Part shown: positions 7,941 through 15,358 of the stretch, one piece after another | Position numbering within the stretch: position 1 is the first letter of the stretch | Layout of the letters: every line of letters begins with the position of its first letter | Assembly (NCBI GenBank): GCA_944412445.1 | Contig: CALYBJ010000022.1 | Location: forward strand, 1 to 36,711 | Source: an uncultured Clostridia bacterium | GTDB lineage: Bacteria > Bacillota > Clostridia > Oscillospirales > Acutalibacteraceae | Length of the DNA: 36,711 nucleotides | Reading direction: 5' to 3' | The notes under the pieces: generated by a model | The model's input: only the letters and a program-made list of their open reading frames with translations | Database searches by the model: none | What the model was told of the DNA's origin: nothing | Made by a program: the position numbers and the translations under genes

Positions 7941-8636
7941 TCAGTCAAGAATTTTTCCGTCAACGGAAAGTGTCACAACCTGCCATGGAATAAACTTTCC
8001 GCTGTTTTGAAGGGCTTTTTTCGCGGCGGCTTCAATTCCTCCGCAGCAGGGCACTTCCATTCTTACTACCGTTACGCTTTTTATATCGTTGTTTTTGATT
8101 ATTTCCGTAAGCTTTTCGCTGTAATCCGTGTCGTCCAATTTGGGACAGCCGATAAGGGTTATTTTGCCTTTCATAAAATCCTCATGAAGCCTTGCGTAGG
8201 CGTAGGCTGAACAGTCTGCCGCTATTAAAAGCTTTGCAGAGTCAAAATAAGGAGCGTTTACAGGTACAAGCTTTATTTGGCAGGGCCATTGGGCAAGCTG
8301 TGATACGGAACTGCTTTTTTGTAAAGCGGGTTCTTCCGTTTGATTTCGGTTAAATCTTCGCATCTGATGTCCCGGACAGCCGGAATGAGCAGTTTGTTTT
8401 TCTTTTTTGTTTTTTAATACGGCTTCCTCGTTATAGGCTTCTGCTTCTCTTTCAACAAAGGAAATGGCTCCCGTGGGACAGGCAGGCAGACAATCACCCA
8501 GACCGTCGCAGTAGTCGTCCCTTAAAAGCTTGGCCTTGCCGTTTATCATTCCTATTGCGCCTTCGTGGCAGGCTTCGGCACAGGCTCCGCAGCCGTTGCA
8601 TTTTTCTTCGTCTATATTTATTATTTTTCTTATCAT
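7941..8636 (-). CDS. 4Fe-4S cluster protein with C-terminal redox domain
   Basis: The 231-aa cytoplasmic protein starts with a bacterial-ferredoxin-type domain: CNGCGACAEAC followed by H gives a full four-cysteine cluster motif. The second motif (YCDGLGDCLPACPTGAI) has three cysteines in the usual places. The C-terminal 120 residues (LLIAADCSAYAYARLHEDF, TLIGCPKLDD, VVRMEVPCCGGIE) resemble a conserved clostridial domain fused to ferredoxins and carry further cysteines. AAGGAGG lies 7 nt before the ATG. It is divergent from a Crp/Fnr regulator, and a palindrome sits at -41.5 of its predicted start, so redox control by that regulator is likely (inference). Electron partner unknown. Confidence 0.85.
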   Translation of the reverse strand: MIRKIINIDEEKCNGCGACAEACHEGAIGMINGKAKLLRDDYCDGLGDCLPACPTGAISFVEREAEAYNEEAVLKNKKEKQTAHSGCPGHQMRRFNRNQTEEPALQKSSSVSQLAQWPCQIKLVPVNAPYFDSAKLLIAADCSAYAYARLHEDFMKGKITLIGCPKLDDTDYSEKLTEIIKNNDIKSVTVVRMEVPCCGGIEAAAKKALQNSGKFIPWQVVTLSVDGKILD

Positions 8637-8649
8637 TCTTTTATCCTCC

Positions 8650-8678
8650 TTGATTTGTTGATTTGATTATAGTACAAT
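8650..8678 (+). promoter_or_regulatory. Promoter of the Crp/Fnr regulator gene
   Basis: TTGATT (8650-8655), 17 bp, TACAAT (8673-8678). Predicted start near 8685, which puts the palindrome at 8693-8708 inside the leader, a position suited to autorepression. Confidence 0.6.
8659..8671 (-). promoter_or_regulatory. -10 element of the 4Fe-4S gene promoter
   Basis: TATAAT on the minus strand (8671 to 8666) predicts a start at 8659. No recognisable -35 hexamer lies 16-18 bp upstream, as in activator-dependent class II Crp/Fnr promoters. Confidence 0.55.
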
Positions 8679-8692
8679 GAAAAAAATAATTC

Positions 8693-8708
8693 TGTTGTTA
8701 TAACCACA
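8693..8708. promoter_or_regulatory. Crp/Fnr-type palindrome between divergent genes
   Basis: TGTTGTTATAACCACA is a 16-bp palindrome with seven of eight pairs matched and the TGT-N10-ACA outline of Crp-family sites. Its centre (8700.5) is 41.5 bp upstream of the predicted start of the 4Fe-4S gene and downstream of the regulator's own start. Confidence 0.55.
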
Positions 8709-8725
8709 AAACAGGAGGAAATTTT

Positions 8726-9388
8726 ATGCTTTTTAATCAGTGTCCCATATTTGCCGGGTTAAATCAGGAAGAGTATCGTGATATGATGCGGGTTTGCTGC
8801 AGCCGAAGAGCCGTGTATAAAAAGGGCGATGTTATATCCTGCTCGGGAACTGTTACAAGGGAGTTCGGAATAGTGGAGGAGGGAAGCGTCAATATTGAAA
8901 GGTGCGATCTTTGGGGAAACAGAATGATTCTTCATAATATCGGCGAAAATCAGATTTTCGGTGAGACCTACGCCTTCAGCGGTTCGCCCATGATGGCAGA
9001 TGTTACAGCCGCCGCCCACTGCAAAATAGTTTTTTTAAATGTCAATATGCTTCTTAACTCTTCAGAAACCGAAAAATCATGGTATCCCAAGGCTGTATAT
9101 AATTTAATGGTAATATCTTCAAATAAGAATTTGCAGTGGTCGGAGCGGATGCTGTGCATTACGTCAAAAAGCATAAGGGGAAGAGTTATGAATTATCTTT
9201 CGGCACAGGCGGTTAAAACAGGAAGCAGAAATATAACAGTTCCTTTTGACAGACAGCAGATGGCGGATTATCTGAATGTTGAGAGGAGCGCATTGTCAAA
9301 AGAGCTTGGAAAAATGAAAAGGGAAGGGCTTATAGTCTTCAGTAAAAATAACTTCAGTCTTTTAACGGAAAAGCAGGAGGATTATTAA
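8726..9388 (+). CDS. Crp/Fnr-family transcriptional regulator
   Basis: The 220-aa protein has an N-terminal cyclic-nucleotide-binding-like beta barrel (GDVISCSGTVTREFGIVEEG, then GENQIFGETYAFSG), a dimerisation helix and a C-terminal winged helix (FDRQQMADYLNVERSALSKE). The phosphate-binding RxS of true cAMP receptors is absent, so cAMP is unlikely. Cysteines at 6, 24, 25, 39 and 60 could take part in redox or cluster sensing, but no classic FNR four-cysteine motif is seen. ACAGGAGG precedes the ATG. It is divergent from the 4Fe-4S gene, and a shared palindrome suggests it activates that gene and limits itself. Confidence 0.9.
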   Translation: MLFNQCPIFAGLNQEEYRDMMRVCCSRRAVYKKGDVISCSGTVTREFGIVEEGSVNIERCDLWGNRMILHNIGENQIFGETYAFSGSPMMADVTAAAHCKIVFLNVNMLLNSSETEKSWYPKAVYNLMVISSNKNLQWSERMLCITSKSIRGRVMNYLSAQAVKTGSRNITVPFDRQQMADYLNVERSALSKELGKMKREGLIVFSKNNFSLLTEKQEDY

Positions 9389-9411
9389 AAAATTGCTTCA
9401 ATGTTAAAATT

Positions 9412-9446
9412 CGTTGCTTGAAGCAACGGCAAGCATATATTATAAT
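9412..9446 (+). promoter_or_regulatory. Promoter with overlapping palindromic operator
   Basis: TTGAAG (9418-9423), 17 bp and TATAAT (9441-9446) form a good promoter. The 17-bp palindrome CGTTGCTTGAAGCAACG (9412-9428) covers the -35, and a related shorter palindrome ATTGCTTCAAT lies just upstream near 9392-9402. This is the layout expected for repression by the XRE protein encoded next (inference). Confidence 0.6.
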
Positions 9447-9468
9447 TTTCTAAAAAAGGAGAAATTTA

Positions 9469-10047
9469 ATGATTGGCGGCAATATAAAAAAATTCAGAGA
9501 GTTAAAAGGAATGTCACAGCAGGAGCTGGCTTCAGAGGTGGGCGTTGTAAGACAGACTGTTTCAAAATGGGAAAAGGGGCTGTCAGTCCCGGATTCTGAA
9601 ACGCTTTTAAAAATTGCCGTGGTTTTCAATGTATCCGTGTCCGATTTGGTTTGCCTTGCTTCATCATCGTTACAGAATAATAATGATAATGAAAAAATTG
9701 CAGTCTTGGTAAATAAAATAGAAGAAATCGACGGCAGCTTAAAAAGAGAAAAGGAAATAAAGAGAAAAAGACTTCGGATTATCTGCGTTATTATTGCTTT
9801 TGCGGCTTTAATATTGCTTCTTTCCGAAATAGGACAGGCGGCATATCCCTTAATGCAAAAATTTGTTTTGGAGATTTTCTATGATACGGCGTACATAGGA
9901 GGCTGTGACAAACCTGCTCAGATTTATATTGAAAGCAGTTCCCTTGATATTTTAAAAATGTTCATTTTTGCAGTAACCGCCTTGTTTGCAGGCTTCGGAA
10001 TTTATAAAACAAAAAAAGGAAAAGGTATCGGTAATGAAAAAATTTAA
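9469..10047 (+). CDS. XRE-family HTH regulator with membrane domain
   Basis: The 192-aa protein begins with a Cro/C1-type helix-turn-helix (residues 3-58; MSQQELASEVGVVRQTVSKW). A charged coiled segment (residues 73-103) leads to a membrane helix (104-121), a roughly 40-residue loop and a second helix (about 163-180). It is therefore a membrane-tethered DNA-binding protein. The gene overlaps the downstream lipoprotein gene by 14 nt, which suggests the lipoprotein and the regulator act together, for instance in envelope sensing. It probably controls its own promoter, which carries a palindrome over the -35. Confidence 0.85.
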   Translation: MIGGNIKKFRELKGMSQQELASEVGVVRQTVSKWEKGLSVPDSETLLKIAVVFNVSVSDLVCLASSSLQNNNDNEKIAVLVNKIEEIDGSLKREKEIKRKRLRIICVIIAFAALILLLSEIGQAAYPLMQKFVLEIFYDTAYIGGCDKPAQIYIESSSLDILKMFIFAVTALFAGFGIYKTKKGKGIGNEKI

Positions 10048-10471
10048 GCTGTTAAGCGTAACGCTTATTGTATGCCTTTGCCTGCTGTTTTCCGGCTGCA
10101 GGGCTGCAAATACACCTGAGATTGAAGATTACACATGGAAATTAACCTCGGTGCAAAGCGGGGAAAAGCAGGGACAGGTTATAGCCTACGGCAAGGGTAC
10201 GGAAAATGTGTGGGAAAACGCTTCGGAAATCAGCATGGAGCTTAAAGCCGCTGACGGGAAAGCGTATTTGACGAATACGGAAACAGGCGAGGTTTACAGC
10301 GGAGAATATTCTGTTTATGACAAAAGTCCCGGTTCCGTAACATATACGGTGTCCCTGGAAGATAAACAGGGAATGGCAGTATGCGCAATGACAACATATA
10401 ATGACGGAAGCCGGAAGCCTTCATTTATCATTAATGCCGGTGATTATGTGCTTAATTTTTATTCAGAATAA
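10034..10471 (+). CDS. Small lipoprotein of unknown function
   Basis: The 145-aa protein has a lipoprotein signal peptide with lipobox FSGC (lipidated Cys22), followed by a small soluble domain (EDYTWKLTSVQSGEKQGQVI, then a C-terminal FIINAGDYVLNFYSE), perhaps a beta barrel like other short clostridial lipoproteins. ATG 10034 was chosen because the signal peptide starts there; the longer in-frame extension lies inside the XRE gene. The 14-nt overlap makes a two-gene operon. Family not recognised. Confidence 0.8.
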   Translation: MKKFKLLSVTLIVCLCLLFSGCRAANTPEIEDYTWKLTSVQSGEKQGQVIAYGKGTENVWENASEISMELKAADGKAYLTNTETGEVYSGEYSVYDKSPGSVTYTVSLEDKQGMAVCAMTTYNDGSRKPSFIINAGDYVLNFYSE

Positions 10472-10476
10472 GAAAA

Positions 10477-10520
10477 ACGCTCTCAAAAGGTTTTGAATCC
10501 CTGATGAGAGCGTAATTTTT
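10477..10520. terminator. Bidirectional terminator
   Basis: ACGCTCTCA (10477-10485) pairs with TGAGAGCGT (10505-10513). T-rich runs follow on the plus strand, and AAAA precedes on the other side, so it can end both the lipoprotein transcript and the converging HAD gene. Confidence 0.8.
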
Positions 10521-10536
10521 TTATTAATAAATTCCA

Positions 10537-11355
10537 TTATAAAGCGTATTTTTCAATTGCCTGAGCAACTCCGTCCTGACCGTTTGAAGGGGTTATGAAT
10601 TTTGCCGCCTTTTTACAGGCATCGTCGCCGTTTTCCATTGCGAAGGAGTTTTCGGCAAAGCTCAGCATGGAGCAGTCGTTTAAGGCGTCTCCGAATGCCA
10701 TGGCTTCTTTTGCTGTACAGCCGATTTTATTGCAGATTGCATTAAGCGCCGAGCCTTTTGAAGCTTTTGAAGCGGTTATCTCAATATTGTTCATTACAGA
10801 GGATACATAGTCAAGACCGCCCAATTCATTCATAAGGTCAAGAATTTGTTCCCTGCAATTTTCATCGGCGCCGTAAATTATTATCATTTCGCACTCTTTA
10901 TCGGCCGCAAAGCTTACCATATCTTCTTCCTGTATTGAAAGCTGAGAAAAATGCTCTAAAAATTCCTTTGAAAATTCTTTGCCGCCGCTGAATACGCCGC
11001 CGTTCTTTTTATAGTACATATTGCCGTTATAGTATACATTATAAAAAACAGGCATTTTGTCAATAAGCCTTACGATTTTTTCCGCTTTACTGCCGGAAAT
11101 ATGCTCTTTGAATATGGTTTTGTTTTCACCGCAGTCAAAAACCGAGGCTCCGTTTGAATAAATTATATAATCTGCCGCCGGTATCTGAGCTGCAACTTCC
11201 TTAATAAGAGAAAGCGTCCTTCCTGTGGCAATGGCAATTTTTATGCCTTTTTCATGAGCCTTTAAAAGAGCGGCCTTTGTTCTTTCTGTTACAGTCTGAT
11301 GATCGGGAGCCATCAGTGTGCCGTCCAAATCGGAGGCTATTATTTTAATATCCAT
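10537..11355 (-). CDS. HAD-superfamily hydrolase, Cof type
   Basis: The 272-aa cytoplasmic phosphatase has motif I DLDGTLM (nucleophile in IIASDLDGT), motif II AIATGRT, a mobile C2B cap and motif III/IV GDALNDCSMLSFAENSFAME. Family members dephosphorylate sugar phosphates, nucleotides or FMN; the exact substrate cannot be told. AAAGGAC precedes the ATG. It lies downstream of the PFL-like gene in the same direction, with a hairpin in between, so it may be partly independent. Confidence 0.92.
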   Translation of the reverse strand: MDIKIIASDLDGTLMAPDHQTVTERTKAALLKAHEKGIKIAIATGRTLSLIKEVAAQIPAADYIIYSNGASVFDCGENKTIFKEHISGSKAEKIVRLIDKMPVFYNVYYNGNMYYKKNGGVFSGGKEFSKEFLEHFSQLSIQEEDMVSFAADKECEMIIIYGADENCREQILDLMNELGGLDYVSSVMNNIEITASKASKGSALNAICNKIGCTAKEAMAFGDALNDCSMLSFAENSFAMENGDDACKKAAKFITPSNGQDGVAQAIEKYAL

Positions 11356-11416
11356 AAATGTTTGTCCTTTTCATTTTTTATAATATTATCTGCTGTTTTC
11401 TCTTTTATCTGCAAAC

Positions 11417-11440
11417 AGAGAGTCCCTGCCGGGACTCTCT
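11417..11440. terminator. Strong hairpin between the PFL-like and HAD genes
   Basis: AGAGAGTCCC (11417-11426) and GGGACTCTCT (11431-11440) form a 10-bp stem with a 4-nt loop. It lies just after the PFL-like stop codon. The T run on the minus strand is short, so it may terminate only partly or protect the mRNA end. Confidence 0.55.
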
Positions 11441-11446
11441 CTTGAT

Positions 11447-12805
11447 TCAGTTTTTAAGACTCTGCATGGGAGCGGGTATTCTTCCGCCTCGGTTAATAAA
11501 TTTAGCAGGGGAAACATTATTTATTTCCATTACGGGGCCGCTTCCCAGAAGACCTCCGAAGGAAAGCTCTTCTCCGACTTTCTTTCCTATTGCCGGAATA
11601 ACTCTTACCGCCGTGGTTTTGGAGTTTACCATGCCGATTGCGGCTTCGTCGGCGATTATTGCAGATATTGTGGCGGCTGAGGTGTCTCCGGGAATTACTA
11701 TCATGTCAAGGCCTACGGAGCATACCGCAGTCATGGCTTCAAGCTTTTCTATTTTAAGACAGCCGTTTCTTGCGGCGTCAATCATTCCGGCGTCCTCCGA
11801 AACGGGAATAAAGGCGCCTGAAAGACCGCCTACATGAGATGAAGCCATTACACCGCCTTTTTTTACGGCGTCGTTGAGCATGGCGAGAGCGGCAGTGGTT
11901 CCGGGAGCGCCGCAGCAGTCCAGACCGATTTCCTCAAGAATATGAGCTACAGAGTCTCCTACGGCGGGAGTAGGGGCAAGGGATAAGTCCACAATGCCGA
12001 AAGGAACCCCCAGACGCTTTGAAGCCTCGGTGCCAACAAGCTGTCCCATTCTTGTTATTTTAAAAGCGGTACGCTTAATAAGATCGGCAACTCCCGTAAG
12101 GTCGAGATTTTTTGATTTTGCCAAGGCGGCTCTTACAACGCCGGGACCGGAAACGCCTACATTTATAACGCAGTCGGGTTCTCCCGCTCCGTGGAAAGCG
12201 CCTGCCATAAAGGGATTGTCCTCGGGAGCGTTGCAGAAAACCACAAGCTTCGCCGGACCTATGCAGTTTTTGTCCTTTGTAGCCAGCGCGGATTTTACAA
12301 CCGTTTCGCCCATAAGCTTTACAGCGTCCATATTTATGCCGGTTTTTGTGGAGCCTATGTTTACGCTGGAGCAAACGTGCTCGGTAACTGCCAGTGCTTC
12401 GGGAATTGCGTCAATAAGCTCCTTGTCACCGTTGGCGAAGCCCTTTTGCACAAGAGCGGAAAAGCCCCCCAAAAAGTTTACTCCGCAGGCAACGGCGGCT
12501 TTTTCAAGAGTAACTGCGATTTTAACCGCGTCCCTGTTGTCACACGCGGCAAGAATCATTGCAACGGGTGTTACCGAAATTCTTTTATTTATAATGGGTA
12601 TACCGTATTCCTTTTCAATCTGTTCCCCTGTTTTAACAAGGTTTTCAGCATATTTAGTAATTTTGTCGTAAATCTTGCGGCAGACAACATCAATATCGCT
12701 GTGACAGCAGTCAAGAAGCGATATTCCCATTGTTGTTGTTCTGATGTCAAGATGTTCGTCCTGAATCATTGTAATAGTTTCAAGAATGTCCTTAGTGTTT
12801 ATCAA
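11447..12805 (-). CDS. PFL-like family protein (DUF711/UPF0210)
   Basis: The 452-aa protein begins [20 protein letters not shown], typical of the UPF0210 family, which resembles pyruvate formate-lyase and has a known crystal structure but no firmly established reaction. Conserved stretches include [64 protein letters not shown] and [16 protein letters not shown]. It lies 11 nt after the ACT-domain gene. This ACT-then-DUF711 pair is a widespread conserved operon in Firmicutes, which suggests that the ACT protein regulates the larger one through a small ligand (inference). Confidence 0.93.
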   Translation of the reverse strand: MINTKDILETITMIQDEHLDIRTTTMGISLLDCCHSDIDVVCRKIYDKITKYAENLVKTGEQIEKEYGIPIINKRISVTPVAMILAACDNRDAVKIAVTLEKAAVACGVNFLGGFSALVQKGFANGDKELIDAIPEALAVTEHVCSSVNIGSTKTGINMDAVKLMGETVVKSALATKDKNCIGPAKLVVFCNAPEDNPFMAGAFHGAGEPDCVINVGVSGPGVVRAALAKSKNLDLTGVADLIKRTAFKITRMGQLVGTEASKRLGVPFGIVDLSLAPTPAVGDSVAHILEEIGLDCCGAPGTTAALAMLNDAVKKGGVMASSHVGGLSGAFIPVSEDAGMIDAARNGCLKIEKLEAMTAVCSVGLDMIVIPGDTSAATISAIIADEAAIGMVNSKTTAVRVIPAIGKKVGEELSFGGLLGSGPVMEINNVSPAKFINRGGRIPAPMQSLKN

Positions 12806-12816
12806 CCGATGTCACC

Positions 12817-13086
12817 TCATATATTATGCATAGCGTTAAAAATATCTTCGTGCATTACCTTGACGGAAAGATTTTTTTCTTTTCCCAGCTCGGAAAGCTC
12901 GTCCACGAAATCAGCAAAAGCGATATTTATTTTAGATATATCCGTCATCATGACCATAACGAACATATCCTGCAAAACAGACTGAGTAACATCCATAACA
13001 TTAATATTGTACTGAGCGCATTTCGCGGAAACGGCAGCCAGAATTCCTACCGTATCTTTGCCTATAACCGATATAACAGCTCTCAT
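12817..13086 (-). CDS. ACT-domain protein (UPF0237)
   Basis: The 89-aa protein is essentially a single ACT domain (MRAVISVIGKDTVGILAAVS, then NINVMDVTQSVLQDMFVMVM). ACT domains usually bind amino acids and regulate a partner enzyme. CAGGAGG lies 8 nt before the ATG, and the PFL-like gene follows after 11 nt. Confidence 0.93.
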   Translation of the reverse strand: MRAVISVIGKDTVGILAAVSAKCAQYNINVMDVTQSVLQDMFVMVMMTDISKINIAFADFVDELSELGKEKNLSVKVMHEDIFNAMHNI

Positions 13087-13119
13087 AAATTTTCCTCCTG
13101 CATATAAATATTTTATTTT

Positions 13120-13150
13120 AAAAAAAATTATAAAACCGGCTTACGGTTTT
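13120..13150 (-). terminator. Terminator of the YhhN gene
   Basis: On the minus strand AAAACCG and CGGTTTT pair around a 5-nt loop and are followed, after ATAA, by a run of eight T. It lies 13 nt past the stop codon at 13163. Confidence 0.75.
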
Positions 13151-13162
13151 GTCAAGTACAGC

Positions 13163-13903
13163 TTAAACGCCTATAAACAGCATTGAAAATGCCAGAAGCG
13201 TCTGGGCAGTGAAATAAGTGTCTATGTTAAAGTCTTTAAGGGAGTGGTTGTGCCTGTCGGGCTTATGGAACATAAGAGGGGCAAGGGAGGTATCCGAAAG
13301 GAAAAACATTACTCCTCCTCCCAGAAGACACAAGGCGGCGGAAATTCCGTCGGGCTTTCCGAGCTTTAAATACTCCATGGAAAAAACAAAGGATTTTACA
13401 AGCATAGTCTGAAGAACGATGCCGTAAAAGGCGCAGGCAATCATGGGAGGGCTTTTCATGTCCATTTTTTTGATAAACTTGTAGACGATGAACATGATAA
13501 ACTCAAGACACGCCACGGCTATGATTTCATAAAGGGATAAAAATGCTTTTTCATGGAAATAAAGAGACGAAGCCTTTGAATACGCTATAATGTAAAAAAC
13601 ATGAGCCGCTGAAAAGCTTATAAAGCCCACGATAAAATATTTTTTCCCGTCGATATGAAGAAAAAGGTCTCCTATCCATGAAAGTCCCAGTCCTATAAGC
13701 ATAAAAACGGCAAATTCCGATTTGTTTCCCGAATAAACGCAGGATAGTATGCCTATAAGCACAAACATGGTGGCGCATATCATTTTGTAAAGCCTTGAAG
13801 TTTTGCTTATGCCCGGTCTCTGAGCTTTAAGGAACAGAGGAACGAATATAAGCTCCACTACTATTGCCAGTGTCATGAGAATCGCTGTAATCGGAGCTTT
13901 CAT
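13163..13903 (-). CDS. YhhN/TMEM86-family membrane protein
   Basis: The 246-aa integral membrane protein has about eight hydrophobic helices and the YhhN-type pattern (GLGLSWIGDLFLHIDGKKYF, then FSAAHVFYIIAY). Animal relatives are lysoplasmalogenases that cleave vinyl-ether lysolipids; the activity of bacterial members is less settled. AAAGGAG precedes the ATG. The gene follows the GDPD-like gene by 44 nt in the same direction, so a shared membrane-lipid theme is plausible (inference). Confidence 0.85.
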   Translation of the reverse strand: MKAPITAILMTLAIVVELIFVPLFLKAQRPGISKTSRLYKMICATMFVLIGILSCVYSGNKSEFAVFMLIGLGLSWIGDLFLHIDGKKYFIVGFISFSAAHVFYIIAYSKASSLYFHEKAFLSLYEIIAVACLEFIMFIVYKFIKKMDMKSPPMIACAFYGIVLQTMLVKSFVFSMEYLKLGKPDGISAALCLLGGGVMFFLSDTSLAPLMFHKPDRHNHSLKDFNIDTYFTAQTLLAFSMLFIGV

Positions 13904-13947
13904 GTAAGCATCTCCTTTATTTTATTTTATTTTTATTCTGTTTTATT

Positions 13948-15198
13948 TTATGATTTTCTTTTCTTTTTGTATACAAAAATCTCGGCAGCCGCCACAGCCG
14001 CCACAGCCGCTGCGGCAAAAACCACTCTGGCAGGCGTTACCGTTATTCCTGCTGTGCCGTTTTTAAGCTCTCCGTAATCCTTTATTATGTCGTCATAGGC
14101 CTTCTGAAGCTCAAAAATCGCCGTGCTTATATCGCCATTGGAGCTGCTTTTGTCCTTTATAAGGCTTTCGGAAAATGCGGCGGCGTTGTTGTAGGCTCTT
14201 TTATAGTCATAATATCTGTCGGTGTTTAAATCAGGAAGTGTCCAGTTTTCAACAAGCCGGGTGTATAATTCTTTCAGCTTTTCTCTTTTTTCAAGACCTC
14301 TGTCTATATATTCTCTCAGCTCCGGAACATAGTCCGTTAGAATTATGCTGTAGCCCCTTGAAATAATGTCTTCCCACCATACCTCCGTATCCTGACGGAG
14401 CTTTCCGCAAAGCTCGCTTTCGGCTGTGTTTGCCATGGCTCTGATTTTTCCCTGAGCCTTTCCCATTACCGTTTTTCCAAATACAACGCCGTAGGGCACC
14501 TTTGTTGCAAGATATATGCCCTGACATCCGGCTTCTGAAGAATTGTTTACGGCTGAAACGGCGCTGAAAATAACATTTCCCTTAAAATACGCCATTGTGT
14601 TTAAATCCTTGCCTGTTTCCTCTTTCCACTGTCCTATGTCTTCGGCGTCAGCATCGCAGAACATGAATATTAATTTGTCGGTAATACGGTATTTTTCCCC
14701 AAGGCTTAAAACATCATCTCTGTATTCCCATTTAAGGTCGAGAAGAAGCATACAGTTTAAATCTTTTTTGAATATATCCTCAAGAGCAGGGACCTTTTCG
14801 TCTGTTGCCTTGCTGAGAGAACCGCCTTCACCCTCAAGCAGCTTAAGCTCAGAAATCTCGCTGAAGGTAAGCTCGCTTACAAGAGTTTTTTCTCCGGTGC
14901 CGCAGCAGGTTCTCGTTACCGTTTCGTCAGCCATCAGCACATATATGTTATCAGCAGTTTTTTTTATGTCGATTTCAACGATATCCGCGCCTTTATTGAC
15001 AGCAGCCTCAACTGCTTTTTCCGAATTTTCGGGGTATTCCTTCCAGTATCCCTTTCTTGAAGCGCAGAGTGTCCGTTCGTACGGGTCACGGTAAAGCTCC
15101 GGCAGGCTTTTGTCTTCGGCGAAGCCGCTGAACGAAAATAAGGAAATAAGTATTAATGCCGAAAGCACGGCTGCCGCTGATTTTTTTAATAATTCCAT
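13948..15198 (-). CDS. GDPD-fold protein lacking catalytic histidines, membrane-anchored
   Basis: The 416-aa protein has a signal peptide (residues 1-27), a glycerophosphodiester phosphodiesterase-type TIM barrel from about residue 40, a helical region and a C-terminal membrane helix ending KKKRKS. The family start HRG...PEN is here SRKGYWKEYPEN (S47), and the second catalytic site HD is AD (A90-D91 in VLMADETVTRT), so both catalytic histidines are replaced. Metal-site acids are kept (VEIDIK, E75/D77). It is probably an inactive relative with a binding role, or uses other chemistry (inference). It lies outside the membrane, anchored at the C-terminus, upstream of the YhhN gene and divergent from the alpha-galactosidase. 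Confidence 0.85.
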   Translation of the reverse strand: MELLKKSAAAVLSALILISLFSFSGFAEDKSLPELYRDPYERTLCASRKGYWKEYPENSEKAVEAAVNKGADIVEIDIKKTADNIYVLMADETVTRTCCGTGEKTLVSELTFSEISELKLLEGEGGSLSKATDEKVPALEDIFKKDLNCMLLLDLKWEYRDDVLSLGEKYRITDKLIFMFCDADAEDIGQWKEETGKDLNTMAYFKGNVIFSAVSAVNNSSEAGCQGIYLATKVPYGVVFGKTVMGKAQGKIRAMANTAESELCGKLRQDTEVWWEDIISRGYSIILTDYVPELREYIDRGLEKREKLKELYTRLVENWTLPDLNTDRYYDYKRAYNNAAAFSESLIKDKSSSNGDISTAIFELQKAYDDIIKDYGELKNGTAGITVTPARVVFAAAAVAAVAAAEIFVYKKKRKS

Positions 15199-15261
15199 TT
15201 TCTCACCTGTCTTGACTAAACTTCTTTAAATGAATTTTTTTTATTTTAACATAAATAAGGT

Positions 15262-15325
15262 ATTATAACAAGTCCAAAATAAATTTATATCTTAGTATAG
15301 ACATTTAATTTGACTTGTGTATAAT
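15262..15325. promoter_or_regulatory. Mirror-image divergent promoters
   Basis: Minus-strand TTTTGGACTTGTTATAAT (15279 down to 15262) drives the GDPD-like gene; plus-strand TTTGACTTGTGTATAAT (15309-15325) drives the galactosidase. Each -10 box is preceded by ACTTGT, and the two form an inverted repeat centred at 15293.5. TAGACA (15298-15303) is a possible -35 for the plus promoter with a 16-bp spacer. Confidence 0.5.
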
Positions 15326-15358
15326 TGTAATAACAAAATCCTCGGAAAGGATGATTGC

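Noticed and set aside
11994..12985. Long plus-strand ORFs opposite the PFL-like gene
   Set aside because: They lie antisense to a clearly conserved gene, have no ribosome sites and read as low-complexity or cysteine-rich shadows of its codon pattern.
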